From NCBI GenBank assembly GCA_019359515.1, contig JAHHHC010000002.1:1-64000 (forward strand): a DNA stretch of 64,000 nucleotides, written 5' to 3'. The translations under genes were made by a program, and so were the position numbers. The notes beneath the pieces were generated by a model, which did no database searches, had not been told where the DNA came from, and saw only the letters and a list, made by a program, of their open reading frames with translations. This DNA comes from Desmonostoc vinosum HA7617-LM4 (GTDB lineage: Bacteria > Cyanobacteriota > Cyanobacteriia > Cyanobacteriales > Nostocaceae). This document shows positions 19,701 to 28,840 of the stretch, in pieces. Numbering within the stretch: the first letter of the stretch is position 1; every line of letters starts with the position of its first letter.

Positions 19701-20803
19701 AAATCTTGCCACTAGCGATTTTGGGGCGTCCGCGTGTTGATGTCACGCTGCGAATTTCTGGATTTTTTCGTGATGCCTTTCCCAACTTAATTGATTTATT
19801 CGACCAAGCAGTGATAGCAGTAGCATCTTTAGATGAACCACCAGAACAAAACCCCCTAGCTGAAGCAGTTCGCCAAGATATCGAGTTTTGGACTAGTCAA
19901 GGTTTAGATTTAGAGACAGCAGAAATGCGATCGCGCTATCGCATCTTTGGCTCAGCCCCAGGTGCTTACGGTGCTGGACTCCAAGGTTTAATAGAATCAC
20001 AAAACTGGACAAACGACCAAGACCTAGCCTGCGCCTACATCAACTGGAGCTGTTACGCCTATTCCTCAGCAGCAGGACGCAAAGACGCGGGGACACGGGG
20101 ACGCGGAGAAAATTTTTCCCTCACTTCCTCATCCCCCCCATCCCCGGTTGGTGAGCCGAGTCATACTGCGAAGCAGAACCCGCAGGTTACCACATCCCCC
20201 TCATTTCTCCCAGTCCCCAGTCCCCAGTCCCCAGTCCCCAGTCTTAAAGCCTTCGAGCAACGCTTGGCACAAATGCAAATTGTGCTGCATAATCAAGACA
20301 ATCGCGAACACGACTTGCTCGATTCTGACGATTACTATCAATTTCAGGGTGGATTAACCGCAGCGGTGCGCTCTCTACAAGGAAAAAATCCCCAAACTTA
20401 TTTTGGCGATAATTCCATACCCGCTCAACCACGCGTCCGCCAATTGAGAGAAGAAATCGCACGAGTCTATCGTTCTCGCGTTGTTAATCCCAAGTGGATT
20501 GCGGGAGCGATGCGCCACGGCTATAAGGGTGCTTGTGAAATGGCAGCAACGGTAGACTATATATTCGCCTATGATGCCACAGCTCAATGTGTCGAAGATC
20601 ATATGTATCAGGGAATAGTACAAGCGTATTTACTCGATCCTATTGTCTGTGAATTTATTCAGGAAAATAACCCATATGCCCTGCGTGATATTGCTGAAAG
20701 ATTAATAGAAGCATATATGCGCGGTTTATGGCAGGATGTAGATATACAGACATTGGAAACTTTACGAAACCTAGTACATCAAGCTGAAGCAACCATCGAA
20801 TAA
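16754..20803 (+). CDS. cobN: Cobaltochelatase subunit CobN-like, carrying four in-frame repeat insertions
   Basis: 1349 residues, the large subunit of the ATP-dependent chelatase that inserts cobalt in cobalamin synthesis. The N-terminus (ATSGGWNQ, EQTPAPIVLITAADTDIQTL) and the chelatase core (VVHVGKHGNLEWLPGK near 595-610, GSQAKRRAQAVIIDHLTPP, NRYSIGLTRAIAQDWG) are characteristic. Four low-complexity stretches match intergenic repeats of this window: ~176-235, ~522-541, ~828-848 and ~1106-1163. Each keeps the frame, making the protein longer than I would expect for cyanobacterial CobN. The Mg-chelatase H subunit is a paralogue, but the N-terminal signature favours CobN. The next gene follows after 25 bp. 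Confidence 0.9.
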   Translation: MHRISATSGGWNQSEDLIFLEQTPAPIVLITAADTDIQTLAAAVPKLPANFPAFRVANLLQLQQQISIDTYGEQVLELAQVIVLRLLGGRSYWTYGLEVVQEIAERNGITLIVMPGDDALDPQLISLSTVPLSIVNQVCRYFSEGGVENFVNSLQFIADTCLFTSYNPPPPQPVARVGLYEWGMGNGQKDALTRLRGETALQEGFPPQATANPKGDGEKISPSSPSSPSSPSPLPKVGILFYRAHYLAGNIKVIDALCAALVQKNLQPVPIFVSSLRDANVSDELAEFFQPKDSQPIALLLNTTSFSLARLETETPQIDLWEKLDVPVLQVILSGGSIEQWELEFKGLSPRDIAMNVALPEVDGRIISRAVSFKTLQTRHPDLETDVVVYEPVSDRIEFVANLTANWVRLRAKPPQERRIALILANYPNRNGRLANGVGLDTPASCIEIIQALHSVGYLVDNPPTQVNELIQRLTAGVTNDPESRDWRPVLQSLDLAVYQEYFASLPPDVQQGISERWGLEEDTEMGRHGDAESSFPASSFPIPGIQLGNIFIGIQPTRGYDIDPSLNYHAPDLEPTHAYLAFYYWVRECFGADAVVHVGKHGNLEWLPGKSVALSSKCYPEVALGALPHLYPFIVNDPGEGSQAKRRAQAVIIDHLTPPMTRAELYGSLQQLENLIDEYYEAESLDPARLPVIRDRIRGLVITENLYKDLGIPNETEIFDLESLILNSLDGYLCELKEAQIRDGLHIFGQCPQGNQLRDLIVAIARIPNRYSIGLTRAIAQDWGLDFDPLTADLSMASQWSIVNGQNCRTIGDVVEVLEQRATNLISDQLSVSTPHSPLPTPHSPLPIVLNWIRDRLLPAIEQTSQEITNLLSGLDGRYVQSAPAGAPTRGRPEVLPTGKNFYSIDIRAVPTETAWDIGRKGAEALIECYTQEHGEYPKTLGLSLWGTATMRTGGDDIAEALALLGVRPVWDGVARRVVDFEILPLAILGRPRVDVTLRISGFFRDAFPNLIDLFDQAVIAVASLDEPPEQNPLAEAVRQDIEFWTSQGLDLETAEMRSRYRIFGSAPGAYGAGLQGLIESQNWTNDQDLACAYINWSCYAYSSAAGRKDAGTRGRGENFSLTSSSPPSPVGEPSHTAKQNPQVTTSPSFLPVPSPQSPVPSLKAFEQRLAQMQIVLHNQDNREHDLLDSDDYYQFQGGLTAAVRSLQGKNPQTYFGDNSIPAQPRVRQLREEIARVYRSRVVNPKWIAGAMRHGYKGACEMAATVDYIFAYDATAQCVEDHMYQGIVQAYLLDPIVCEFIQENNPYALRDIAERLIEAYMRGLWQDVDIQTLETLRNLVHQAEATIE

Positions 20804-20827
20804 AAACAAGTGGTGTAGACAACATAT

Positions 20828-21988
20828 ATGGACAATCTTGCGTATTTCCACTTAGCTTTCGCCTACGAAGACAGCAAGCCCGCTGAATTAATATCTCTGG
20901 GTGCTTTGCTCAATAAAGCAGCTGCACCAGACTGGAAACGGCTTTCTAGTAGAGCTTGGAAGTATATGTTACCCCTAGCTCTCACATTGTCTGTTCTCGG
21001 CGCTGTCAGCAGCGTCATGGCACTAGAAAGAGGCGATCAAGGCCCCTCTGTCAGAAATTTACAACAACAATTAAAAAGAGCAGGCTTTTACTCAGCTCCA
21101 ATCACGCAAACATACGACTTCTCCACCGAAGAAGCGGTGCGACGCTTCCAAAGAGCTGCTGGTATACAAGTTAACGGTGTTGTTGGCCCTACTACTCTGC
21201 AAAAATTAGAAAGCTGGCGGACACCAGCTATGAGTACACAAGCCAAAAAGCCTAGCACTGTCAGTACACAAGCTAAGAAACCTGGGACTGTAAGTACACA
21301 AGCTAAAAAACCTACTGTTGTGAGTGCAGCTAGTTCAACAACCAGCCAGCGCCGCAATTCCAACTACCTTGCCAAAGGAGATGAAGGTGAGGATGTCAGG
21401 ATTTTGCAAGAACGGTTGAGAGTCGCAGGTTTTTATTACGGTAATGCCACGGGGATATTTGGCCCTATTACCGAAGAAGCTGTTAAGCGATTCCAAGATT
21501 CCTATAAATTAGATGTTGACGGTATTGTTGGCCCAGCAACATCACGTAAATTGCCCACACTAGGCGTGGGTTATGGTGACGAAACTCCCAAAAAGGTAGT
21601 TGAGCGAGACAAACTCCGCATCGGCGATCGCGGCGAAGGCGTGAGAATTCTTCAACAACAACTAATTCAGGCAGGATATTTAGAGGGTGAGCCAAATGGC
21701 TATTATGGCCCCTATACCGCAGATGCTGTACGCAGATTCCAAACAGCTAATTTCCTCAAAGCAAGTGGTGTTGCTGGCCCTACCACAAGAGCTAAGTTAT
21801 ATAGCTCAGTTAATACTTCTCCCAAGAGCGAGTTTAGTGTTCTAGAAATCCAAACACGATTACGGGAGAGGGGCTTTTATAAAGGTAGGCTGAACGGTGT
21901 GATGGCAGATGACACCAAAAAAGCCATCAAACAAGCCCAAGAGTTTTACGGTATTAGTCTCAATGACATCAAGAGCGGACGCTTTTAG
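20828..21988 (+). CDS. Peptidoglycan-binding protein with four PG_binding_1 repeats (alr1690-like)
   Basis: 386 residues. A membrane segment near 45-65 (MLPLALTLSVLGAVSSVMA) ends in a probable signal cleavage site. Four PG_binding_1 modules follow: the first at ~70-130 (SVRNLQQQLKRAGFY to GVVGPTTLQKL), two more at ~185-245 and ~262-322, and a shorter, diverged one at ~335-380. A linker at ~137-165 has three near-identical copies of STQAKKP-x-x-V. It is convergent with furA, the arrangement known in Anabaena PCC 7120, where the transcript of alr1690 runs into furA as an antisense RNA. Likely a periplasmic cell-wall-associated protein. Confidence 0.88.
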   Translation: MDNLAYFHLAFAYEDSKPAELISLGALLNKAAAPDWKRLSSRAWKYMLPLALTLSVLGAVSSVMALERGDQGPSVRNLQQQLKRAGFYSAPITQTYDFSTEEAVRRFQRAAGIQVNGVVGPTTLQKLESWRTPAMSTQAKKPSTVSTQAKKPGTVSTQAKKPTVVSAASSTTSQRRNSNYLAKGDEGEDVRILQERLRVAGFYYGNATGIFGPITEEAVKRFQDSYKLDVDGIVGPATSRKLPTLGVGYGDETPKKVVERDKLRIGDRGEGVRILQQQLIQAGYLEGEPNGYYGPYTADAVRRFQTANFLKASGVAGPTTRAKLYSSVNTSPKSEFSVLEIQTRLRERGFYKGRLNGVMADDTKKAIKQAQEFYGISLNDIKSGRF

Positions 21989-22002
21989 CATCCGCTCTTG
22001 AT
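21968..22002 (+). terminator. Hairpin at the end of the peptidoglycan-binding gene
   Basis: ATCAAGAGCGGA (21968-21979) pairs fully with TCCGCTCTTGAT (21991-22002) across the stop codon. No U-run follows, so it is a weak or leaky intrinsic terminator, consistent with the read-through antisense transcript described for this gene pair in Anabaena. Confidence 0.6.
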
Positions 22003-22082
22003 CTTGTGATTCTGAGACTTCAAGTGGTTGTTAGCCTTCAGTAGCAGCGAACTACAAGTTGATTTGTTAACCAACCCAAGTG

Positions 22083-22538
22083 TTACAACGGCATCAATGC
22101 TCGTTGGCACTTGGGACACACTGCATGGATTGTCATTTGACAGTCGAGTAGGTGAAACCCCTCTTTCTGTGAAGTTTTTGCCCCAATTTTCAAAATTGAA
22201 TCGTTTTTGAATTCAATAGTCGTGTTGCATCTCACACAAATTAAGTGATGGTGGTGATGGGGGTAAGGCTGGTTAATTTCATAATGCTTATGTCCTTCCC
22301 CTAGTTCTAGTTCCCTTAAAATTCCCATCCGTGCCATCAATTTCAAAGTCCGATAGATGGTTGACAGACTTATTCCTTCACCATCAGTCTCTAGCCGATG
22401 ATAAAGATCCTCTGCACTGAGATGTTCGCCTTGCGGTAATTCTTGAAAAATGTGTAGAATTGTTTCGCGCTGGGGAGTCAAACGCCAACCCCGCTCGTTT
22501 AATTCTGCTTTGAGTGAAGTAGTTGTGTAGACAGTCAT
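22083..22538 (-). CDS. furA: Ferric uptake regulator FurA
   Basis: 151 residues, start at the ATG at 22538 (MTVYTTTSLKAELNERGW). The winged-helix DNA-binding domain is followed by the HHHHH metal-binding segment (94-98) and two CxxC motifs, C101-VR-C104 and C141-PK-C144, plus C133. This cysteine pattern is the one described for FurA of Anabaena PCC 7120, a global iron and redox regulator that also binds heme. The gene next upstream on the same strand is sigC, as in Anabaena. The AT-rich upstream region (22560-22650) contains TTGAGAATATTTATTAAATG, a plausible iron box for autoregulation, not proven. Confidence 0.93.
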   Translation of the reverse strand: MTVYTTTSLKAELNERGWRLTPQRETILHIFQELPQGEHLSAEDLYHRLETDGEGISLSTIYRTLKLMARMGILRELELGEGHKHYEINQPYPHHHHHLICVRCNTTIEFKNDSILKIGAKTSQKEGFHLLDCQMTIHAVCPKCQRALMPL

Positions 22539-22915
22539 ACTAAATTTTCTCAACAAAGCCTGTTAGTTGAGAATATAACAAATGTTTTGAGCAATTAGCA
22601 ACAATCATGAACTATTGAGAATATTTATTAAATGCTCAAGAATATCGAGACAACCTAATTCATGATGATCCTCACCCCGAAGATATCTTCAGTACAGGAT
22701 GAGGAAAACATTACTGTATTTAACTGCAAAAAATTTCTTATTAAGCCAAAAAGAGTATTTTGGCAAGTGGATAAAATCATGTCAAATTGGGATAGGTTTT
22801 AGTGCTTCCAATTCCCGAAACAGCCTATCTACAGGCATTTTCAAAAAGTAAAGATTGGCAGTATGCCAAATGGTTCAAGTATATATTGTTGCAAAACGTA
22901 ATGTGGGAGTGGGGA

Positions 22916-23066
22916 AGATTTAGTTCGACTTCGCTCACCAACCAAAAGATGTGGTTCGACTTCTCCTGTCAAAGACGCTACGCGTAGCTTGCTATCGCGT
23001 ACCCCTACGCGGTAGTTTAATCTCGACTTCGCTCGATTACCGCGTAGCCGAAACTCACCAACCGGG
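22916..23066. repeat. Dispersed repeats between furA and sigC
   Basis: Copies of the TTCGACTTCGCTCACCAACC and CTACGCGTAGCTTGCTATCG families. The remainder of 22540-22915 is AT-rich upstream DNA of furA in which I see no gene; a 61-codon frame at 22802 has no homology or ribosome binding site. Confidence 0.75.
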
Positions 23067-23154
23067 AGTAGGGGGAGAATAAATAATTACGAATTACGAA
23101 TTAGTCGGTAGTCAGTGGTCATTTTTTAATTACCACTGACTACTGACCGAAAAG

Positions 23155-23412
23155 ATGGGTACAAGCCCCGTGCTTCGTTTCCCGGTTTTTTGATAGACTA
23201 GAAGAATCCGCAACACAGGCAGAGGCTAGCACTTCGGTGGAGGAACCTGTCTCGCAACGGGCGGCAAATCCTGAGAAAGTTTTAGCTCCTAGGGAGCGCA
23301 CGGAATTTTCTCTACTCATCGGCGGGGCACGTCGAGGTGAAGCTTGGTGAGGGTAAAGTCGATGGACTCCCCGGGATCCAAGAATCCCCGAACTTCAGGA
23401 CGGGGAGTGTCA
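23155..23412 (+). mobile_element. IS200/IS605-type tnpB 3'-end / right-end relic
   Basis: The plus strand shows a short open frame without ATG (FFDRLEESATQAEA..., stop at about 23349) followed by a hairpin in which ACTCCCCG pairs with CGGGGAGT, ending in GTGTCAAAA. A terminal GGGGAGTGTCAA hairpin is, from memory, common at the right ends of cyanobacterial tnpB elements. No zinc ribbon or RuvC motif remains. The region is GC-richer than its surroundings and could equally be a structured RNA. The family call is tentative. Confidence 0.45.
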
Positions 23413-23426
23413 AAACTGGCATATGA

Positions 23427-24677
23427 CTAACTCAAGGATTCTAGATAGTCACGGATCAGGTTGCGGCGCTTGGGTTGGCGGAGCTTTTGCAATGCTTTGG
23501 ACTCGATTTGGCGTACTCGTTCCCGCGATAAGTCTAAAGCGCGTCCAATTTCTGCTAGCGAGTAAGGATGACCATCTGCCAAACCGAACCGCATGAGAAT
23601 AACATCACGCTCGCGGCTGGTCAAATCTGCTAAAAGATTTTGTAAATCTTTTTGCAAAGATTCTCGCATTAACATTTCTTCTGGAGTGACGCTATCGGTT
23701 TCGAGTAATTCACCTAACTCAGTATCTTTGTCTTTTCCGACTTTGGTCTCTAAAGAAACAGAGCGAGGTACTCTTAACAAAACTTCCCTTACTTGGGTTG
23801 GTGTCATTTCCAACTCAACGGCTAGGTCATCTAGTGTAGGAGTACGACCTTTTTCTTGAGCAATCTTGCGCTGAGCTTTTTTGATTTTGTTCAGCTTTTC
23901 TGTAATATGAACAGGTAGGCGGATTGTGCGGCTAGAGGTGGCGATCGCTCTTGTAATCCCTTGACGAATCCACCAGTAAGCATAGGTACTGAAGCGATAA
24001 CCTTTGGTTGGATCAAATTTTTCTACAGCACGCTCCAAACCTAATGTGCCTTCTTGGACTAGATCTAATAATTCCAAGCCACGATTTTGATATTTCTTAG
24101 CAACGGACACTACTAGGCGCAAATTCGCCTTGATCATGTGTTCTTTTGCTTGAAGTCCTTGAGTTTGAATTTGATCTAGTTCCTCTACAGTCATCTTGGC
24201 AATTTCAGCCCAACGACGCTTACCCTCTGACAAAGTTGGCTTGAGATCTGATAGTTTTATACCAGCAGTGGCAGCCCATCTTTCTAATGATGGACGATGA
24301 CCTAATTCGGATGCTAAGCGTTCTTGAACTTCAATTAAACGGAGATAGGGCGAAATCACTTCATCCCCTTGCTTGGCGGCGTTAGCGAGTACTATCCGCA
24401 TCCGCAAATAGCGTTGGACTTTTTGGGCTTCTGAAACCTCTTCATCTCGTCCTAACAACCTAACCCGGCCAATTTCCTGAAGATATAGACGCACGAGGTC
24501 TGTACTGCGACGGTTAGTGTTAGCACCGAAGTTAACAGGGTCAACAGAGGCCATCTCCAACTCTTGCAGATCAGCTACCGGCAACTCACTGTCATCAACC
24601 ATGAGATCCGGGTCTAAGATCTGGCGGGACTTTTGGGTATTGAAGGCGGCATCTGCATAAAAAGATGTTGCTGGCAT
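23427..24677 (-). CDS. sigC: Group 2 RNA polymerase sigma factor SigC
   Basis: 416 residues from the ATG at 24677; a TTG 30 bp upstream is less likely. Region 1.2 (DLVRLYLQEIGRVRLLGRDEE), region 2 (ANLRLVVSVAKKYQNRGLELLDL then YAYWWIRQGITRAI), region 3 and region 4 with the helix-turn-helix SLAEIGRALDLSRERVRQIE are all present. The length and the lack of a long region 1.1 mark a group 2 sigma. Position beside furA matches sigC (all1692) of Anabaena PCC 7120, a factor linked to early heterocyst differentiation. The specific letter rests on this synteny. Confidence 0.85.
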   Translation of the reverse strand: MPATSFYADAAFNTQKSRQILDPDLMVDDSELPVADLQELEMASVDPVNFGANTNRRSTDLVRLYLQEIGRVRLLGRDEEVSEAQKVQRYLRMRIVLANAAKQGDEVISPYLRLIEVQERLASELGHRPSLERWAATAGIKLSDLKPTLSEGKRRWAEIAKMTVEELDQIQTQGLQAKEHMIKANLRLVVSVAKKYQNRGLELLDLVQEGTLGLERAVEKFDPTKGYRFSTYAYWWIRQGITRAIATSSRTIRLPVHITEKLNKIKKAQRKIAQEKGRTPTLDDLAVELEMTPTQVREVLLRVPRSVSLETKVGKDKDTELGELLETDSVTPEEMLMRESLQKDLQNLLADLTSRERDVILMRFGLADGHPYSLAEIGRALDLSRERVRQIESKALQKLRQPKRRNLIRDYLESLS

Positions 24678-25267
24678 AATAATCGTCTCAATGGCTCCAG
24701 GTAACAATAGATTACGGTCAGCTAAGATTTACGGTCAGCTATTTAACTGTTGCTGCTATTGTTCCCGTGATTCAAGATGAACTAACACGGTTAAAGATTC
24801 CGTTACAGTTTTTCTAAAAATCAACTGTAATGGTTTTATTTAATACAGTCTTACTTAACTTAATTAACTGTTAAGTTTCTGATTGAACCAATAGCTATTC
24901 AAACCCATAACTAGGTTTTCAATTACGAACTACCTAGTAAAAATTTCAACTTTTACGGTTATTGCTTGTGATTTTTGTAACACTGTATAAACATATTCTA
25001 GTGAAAATTACATTTATATTTGGCATAGTCATACTTACATGCCTATGAAAGTAATTTCCTGACGATTTTTCAATTTCTTTCTACGGATTATTCGGTAATA
25101 AGTATAGCTAATGAATGATGAGGGAATAGGGGTACTAGGTAATAGAGAACTCGTACTGAGCGGAGTCGAAGTATGGGAAAAATTTTTCTTGCTTGTTGTA
25201 AAAATAGTTCAGAAATATTTTTTGGAGAACGAATACTGAAATTTTGAATTTTGAATTTTGAATACTC
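24678..25267. other. Intergenic region upstream of sigC, no gene seen
   Basis: 590 bp of AT-rich DNA that should carry the sigC promoter. A partial dispersed repeat (AACTCGTACTGAGCGGAGTC) lies at 25147-25166, and three overlapping TTTTGAA units at 25241-25261. I identify no RNA gene or reliable promoter motif. Confidence 0.6.
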
Positions 25268-26188
25268 TTACTCTGGCTTGATATTTCGCAACATCAATTC
25301 ATCAAGTGCTTGCTGGGGTGTGATTTCTCCTTGAATTAGATGATAAACTTGCTCGGTAATTGGCATGGCAATATGTTGTTTTTGGGCCACTTGCATTAAA
25401 ACCTGACAAGTATTCACTCCTTCAGCGGTTCCTTGTAAATTGGCCAATATTTCTGTTAGTGTCTTGCCATCAGCTAATTGATAGCCGACTTGATAATTGC
25501 GGCTTAAGGAACTGTTGCAGGTTGCAAGTAAGTCTCCTAGACCTGATAAACCGTAAAATGTTTCTGTTTTCGCACCCCAGATATTACCAATGCGAACCAT
25601 TTCTGTAAGTCCACGAGTAACTAAAGCGGCTTTAGCATTAGTGCCTAATCGTAAACCATCACATACACCAGATGCGATCGCAATTACATTTTTGACTGTT
25701 CCCCCTAATTCGACTCCTAAAGGATCGGTATTTGTATAGACCCGAAAACGATTAGAAGAAAACACTGTTTGAACTAATTCAGCGGCAGTAATATTATGGC
25801 TAGCAACTACTGTGGCAGCTGGTAATTCCTGTTGAATTTCTTGAGATAAATTTGGCCCAGAGAGGACAACTATTGGATGATGGGGAAATGTTTTTTGCCA
25901 AATTTGTGACGGTGTAGAGGTGGTTTGGGGATCTAAACCTTTAGTTGCGGTGACAAATATTGTTTCTGGGGACAGCTTCAAAGACTGAACTTGAGAGGCA
26001 ACGTCTGCTACACCTTTCATAGAAATAGCAGACAGGATTATTTGGGAACCTTTTAATACTGCTTCTAAAGTTTCCGATCCCCGACGCCACCACACACACA
26101 CCCTATGACCGTTCGCTGCTGCTAGAGATGCTAGCGCTGTACCCCAAGCACCTCCTCCCAAAATAGCTACGGATTGTGGATTAGTCAT
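25268..26188 (-). CDS. gpsA: NAD(P)H-dependent glycerol-3-phosphate dehydrogenase
   Basis: 306 residues, reducing dihydroxyacetone phosphate to sn-glycerol 3-phosphate for membrane lipid synthesis. The N-terminal Rossmann motif is ILGGGAWGTALASLAA; VTATKGLDP, SGPNLSQEIQQELPAA, the catalytic-lysine region GGTVKNVIAIASG and LSGLGDLLATC with NSSLSRNYQVG follow in the family order. It is slightly shorter than the E. coli enzyme, mainly near residues 40-55, as in other cyanobacteria. A GGGAATA tandem repeat begins just upstream of the start. Confidence 0.95.
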   Translation of the reverse strand: MTNPQSVAILGGGAWGTALASLAAANGHRVCVWWRRGSETLEAVLKGSQIILSAISMKGVADVASQVQSLKLSPETIFVTATKGLDPQTTSTPSQIWQKTFPHHPIVVLSGPNLSQEIQQELPAATVVASHNITAAELVQTVFSSNRFRVYTNTDPLGVELGGTVKNVIAIASGVCDGLRLGTNAKAALVTRGLTEMVRIGNIWGAKTETFYGLSGLGDLLATCNSSLSRNYQVGYQLADGKTLTEILANLQGTAEGVNTCQVLMQVAQKQHIAMPITEQVYHLIQGEITPQQALDELMLRNIKPE

Positions 26189-26196
26189 TGGTTATC

Positions 26197-26232
26197 GAAG
26201 AGGGGAATAGGGAATAGGGAATAGGGAATAGT
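26197..26232. repeat. GGGAATA heptamer tandem repeat (STRR)
   Basis: About five copies of GGGAATA directly upstream of gpsA. Short tandemly repeated heptamers are typical of heterocystous cyanobacteria. Confidence 0.85.
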
Positions 26233-26350
26233 TTTGTATTTGCTGTTCTTTTTTAATGGTCATTGATCATTGGTCATTCAAGTTATACCTTCGCGTCACC
26301 GTGTCCCCGCATCTTTGCGTTTTTGAAACTTAGAGGTGCATCAACTGATC

Positions 26351-27223
26351 TCAGCTGCGGGGGTAACGTTCTATCAATTCCCTAACTTGCTCTGCATGAT
26401 ATGAGCTTCTTGTCAAGGGCGAGGAGACAACTTGTAAAAATCCTAGTTCTTCGCCGAATGCTTTCCAGGCGGCAAATTGTTCTGGTGGGATAAATGCATC
26501 TACTTGTAAATGTTTTTGGCTGGGTTGGAGGTATTGCCCAATTGTCAAAATATCACAATCCACTACTCGCAAGTCTTGCATGACTTGACGGACTTCTGTG
26601 TCAGTTTCACCGAGTCCAACCATGATCCCGGATTTGGTGTATGCGGCAGGATTGATTTGACGGGATCGCAATAGTAATTCCATAGTGCGATCGTAGTTAC
26701 CTTGGGGACGTACCCGACGATATAGGCGCGGAACTGTCTCGGTATTGTGGTTTAAGACTTCCGGTGCAGCTTGCAGAATTATTTCTAAAGCATTCCAATT
26801 GCCGCACAAATCAGGGATTAGCACCTCAATTGTGGTTTGAGGGGAAATGGTGCGAACTGCTTCGATACACCGCACGAATTGAGATGCACCACCGTCAGGT
26901 AAATCATCTCGATTGACGGAAGTGATGACTACATGATTGAGTTTTAGGCGGTGAACAGCCTCTGCTAATCGTGCAGGTTCGGTGGGGTCTAGTGGTTTGG
27001 GTTTTTTGTCAAAATCTATATCACAGTAAGGACAAGCACGCGTACAAGCCGGCCCCATAATCAAGAATGTGGCAGTGCCAGCGTTAAAGCATTCACCAAT
27101 ATTTGGACAGGATGCTTCCTCGCAAACCGTATTGAGGGATAAATCCCGCAAAATGTCTTTGACGTTACCGACGCGTTCCCATTGAGGTGCTTTTACCCGC
27201 AACCAGTCTGGTTTTAAAGTCAC
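26351..27223 (-). CDS. lipA: Lipoyl synthase
   Basis: 290 residues, a radical SAM enzyme inserting two sulfurs into octanoyl groups on lipoyl domains. Both cluster-binding motifs are visible: the auxiliary [12 protein letters not shown] near residues 34-45 and the radical-SAM [12 protein letters not shown] near residues 60-71. The C-terminal [13 protein letters not shown] contains the conserved RSSYHA, including the serine ligand of the auxiliary cluster. Start is a GTG at 27223. Cyanobacteria often carry more than one LipA; this is a standard-length copy. Confidence 0.95.
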   Translation of the reverse strand: MTLKPDWLRVKAPQWERVGNVKDILRDLSLNTVCEEASCPNIGECFNAGTATFLIMGPACTRACPYCDIDFDKKPKPLDPTEPARLAEAVHRLKLNHVVITSVNRDDLPDGGASQFVRCIEAVRTISPQTTIEVLIPDLCGNWNALEIILQAAPEVLNHNTETVPRLYRRVRPQGNYDRTMELLLRSRQINPAAYTKSGIMVGLGETDTEVRQVMQDLRVVDCDILTIGQYLQPSQKHLQVDAFIPPEQFAAWKAFGEELGFLQVVSSPLTRSSYHAEQVRELIERYPRS

Positions 27224-27375
27224 AGTCTACTTTTACTATTTCAAGTCTTGTCAGTTTAATGGTAGCAAGCAATTGGGAATGGGGAATTCAAACTATTTAT
27301 CTCTCCGTACCAGGATTTTGATAAGTTAAGTACATGGTTTGAAACAATAGCAGTTAACGCAAAGAGGGGATTAAG

Positions 27376-28557
27376 TTGAGTCACTATCAAGATGCCATTG
27401 CCCCCCACGGTGGACAGTTGGTTAATCGCGTCGCCACAACTGAGCAAAAGGCAGAATTTCTCTCAAAAGCCGACTTTTTGCCGCGAGTGCAGCTTGATGA
27501 ACGAGCTGTTTCTGATTTAGAAATGATTGCGATTGGTGGTTTTAGTCCACTCACGGGTTTTATGAACCAAGAAGACTACGATCGCGTAGTCACAGATATG
27601 CGATTGGCGAACGGTCTTGTGTGGTCGATTCCAATTACACTGTCGGTAGAGGCAGAAGTCGCTTCTCCCCTCAAAGAAGGCGGTTTGATTCGCTTGGATA
27701 ATCCTCAAGGAAAATTTATCGGGGTTTTGCAACTGGCACAAAAATATCAATATGATAAAACCCGCGAGGCGATTAATGTCTACCGTACTGATGATGCAAA
27801 ACATCCTGGTGTACAGGTAGTTTATAATCAAGGTTCTGTAAATCTTGCAGGAGATGTTTGGCTTTTAGAACGCGATTCCCATCCGCAATTTCCTACCTAT
27901 CAAATCGATCCTGCTGCTTCACGCCAAATGTTTAGAGATCAGGGTTGGAAAACGATCGTTGGCTTCCAAACTCGCAACCCTATCCACCGCGCCCATGAAT
28001 ATATTCAAAAGTGCGCTTTAGAAACGGTTGATGGTCTATTTCTACATCCTTTGGTGGGGGCCACAAAAGAAGATGATATTCCGGCTGATGTGCGGATGCG
28101 CTGCTATGAAATTCTTTTAGAACACTACTACCCCCTAGACCGGGTAATTTTAGCAATTAATCCAGCAGCTATGCGTTATGCTGGCCCTCGTGAGGCAATT
28201 TTCCACGCTTTAGTTCGTAAAAACTACGGTTGTACTCACTTTATTGTGGGACGGGATCATGCTGGTGTTGGTGATTATTACGGCACTTACGATGCTCAGT
28301 ACATTTTTGATGAATTTGCGCCTGATGAATTGGGTATTGTGCCAATGAAATTTGAACATGCTTTCTACTGTACGCGCACTAAACAGATGGCGACAACTAA
28401 AACAAGTCCCAGCAAGCCAGAGGAACGAATTCACTTATCGGGAACGAAGGTTAGAGAAATGCTCCGACGGGGGGAAATGCCTCCACCAGAGTTTTCTCGT
28501 CCTGAAGTGGCAGCAGAGTTGGCCCGGACAATGCGTGGTGTGCAAATATTGGTTTAG
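27376..28557 (+). CDS. sat: Sulfate adenylyltransferase (ATP sulfurylase)
   Basis: 393 residues, making adenosine 5'-phosphosulfate from ATP and sulfate, the first step of assimilatory sulfate reduction. Key motifs are [17 protein letters not shown] with the nucleotide-binding QxRN and Hxx[18 protein letters not shown], and the C-terminal [17 protein letters not shown]. There is no APS kinase domain. The start is a TTG at 27376 with GAGGGG six bases upstream; no nearer ATG fits. It is divergent from lipA with a 150-bp gap that must hold both promoters. Confidence 0.95.
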   Translation: MSHYQDAIAPHGGQLVNRVATTEQKAEFLSKADFLPRVQLDERAVSDLEMIAIGGFSPLTGFMNQEDYDRVVTDMRLANGLVWSIPITLSVEAEVASPLKEGGLIRLDNPQGKFIGVLQLAQKYQYDKTREAINVYRTDDAKHPGVQVVYNQGSVNLAGDVWLLERDSHPQFPTYQIDPAASRQMFRDQGWKTIVGFQTRNPIHRAHEYIQKCALETVDGLFLHPLVGATKEDDIPADVRMRCYEILLEHYYPLDRVILAINPAAMRYAGPREAIFHALVRKNYGCTHFIVGRDHAGVGDYYGTYDAQYIFDEFAPDELGIVPMKFEHAFYCTRTKQMATTKTSPSKPEERIHLSGTKVREMLRRGEMPPPEFSRPEVAAELARTMRGVQILV

Positions 28558-28840
28558 AAGAAATTGCTTGCTAGGGGATCAGGATGCAGAGAACCTGAAA
28601 ATAAATAGGTTCGCTGAATTGAGATTTAATTTTTTAGATCTATAAATTAAGATTCAGCAGTTATAAAGCTACTCTTTGGGGCAAATGTGTTATCTTTTGC
28701 CTTGCACCCTAATGCCCATACCCCCTGATACTCTGCTTCAAAAGGGGTACGAGCAATAAGTAAATGCAACAGTATAAACTACAACTTTACACTAAAACTT
28801 CAGCCCTTTAAGCTTTGAGCAGATGGGCTGATAGCTAATT

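Noticed and set aside
16754-20803. Mg-chelatase subunit ChlH
   Set aside because: The N-terminal ATSGGWN and EQTPAPIVLITAADTD segments are CobN features; ChlH begins differently.
22802-22987. 61-residue frame between furA and sigC
   Set aside because: No homology, no ribosome binding site, and its C-terminus lies in a dispersed repeat.
23170-23415. 6S RNA, tmRNA or RNase P RNA
   Set aside because: None of the conserved sequence blocks (for example the RNase P GAGGAAAGTCC core) is present; the terminal hairpin fits an IS right end better.
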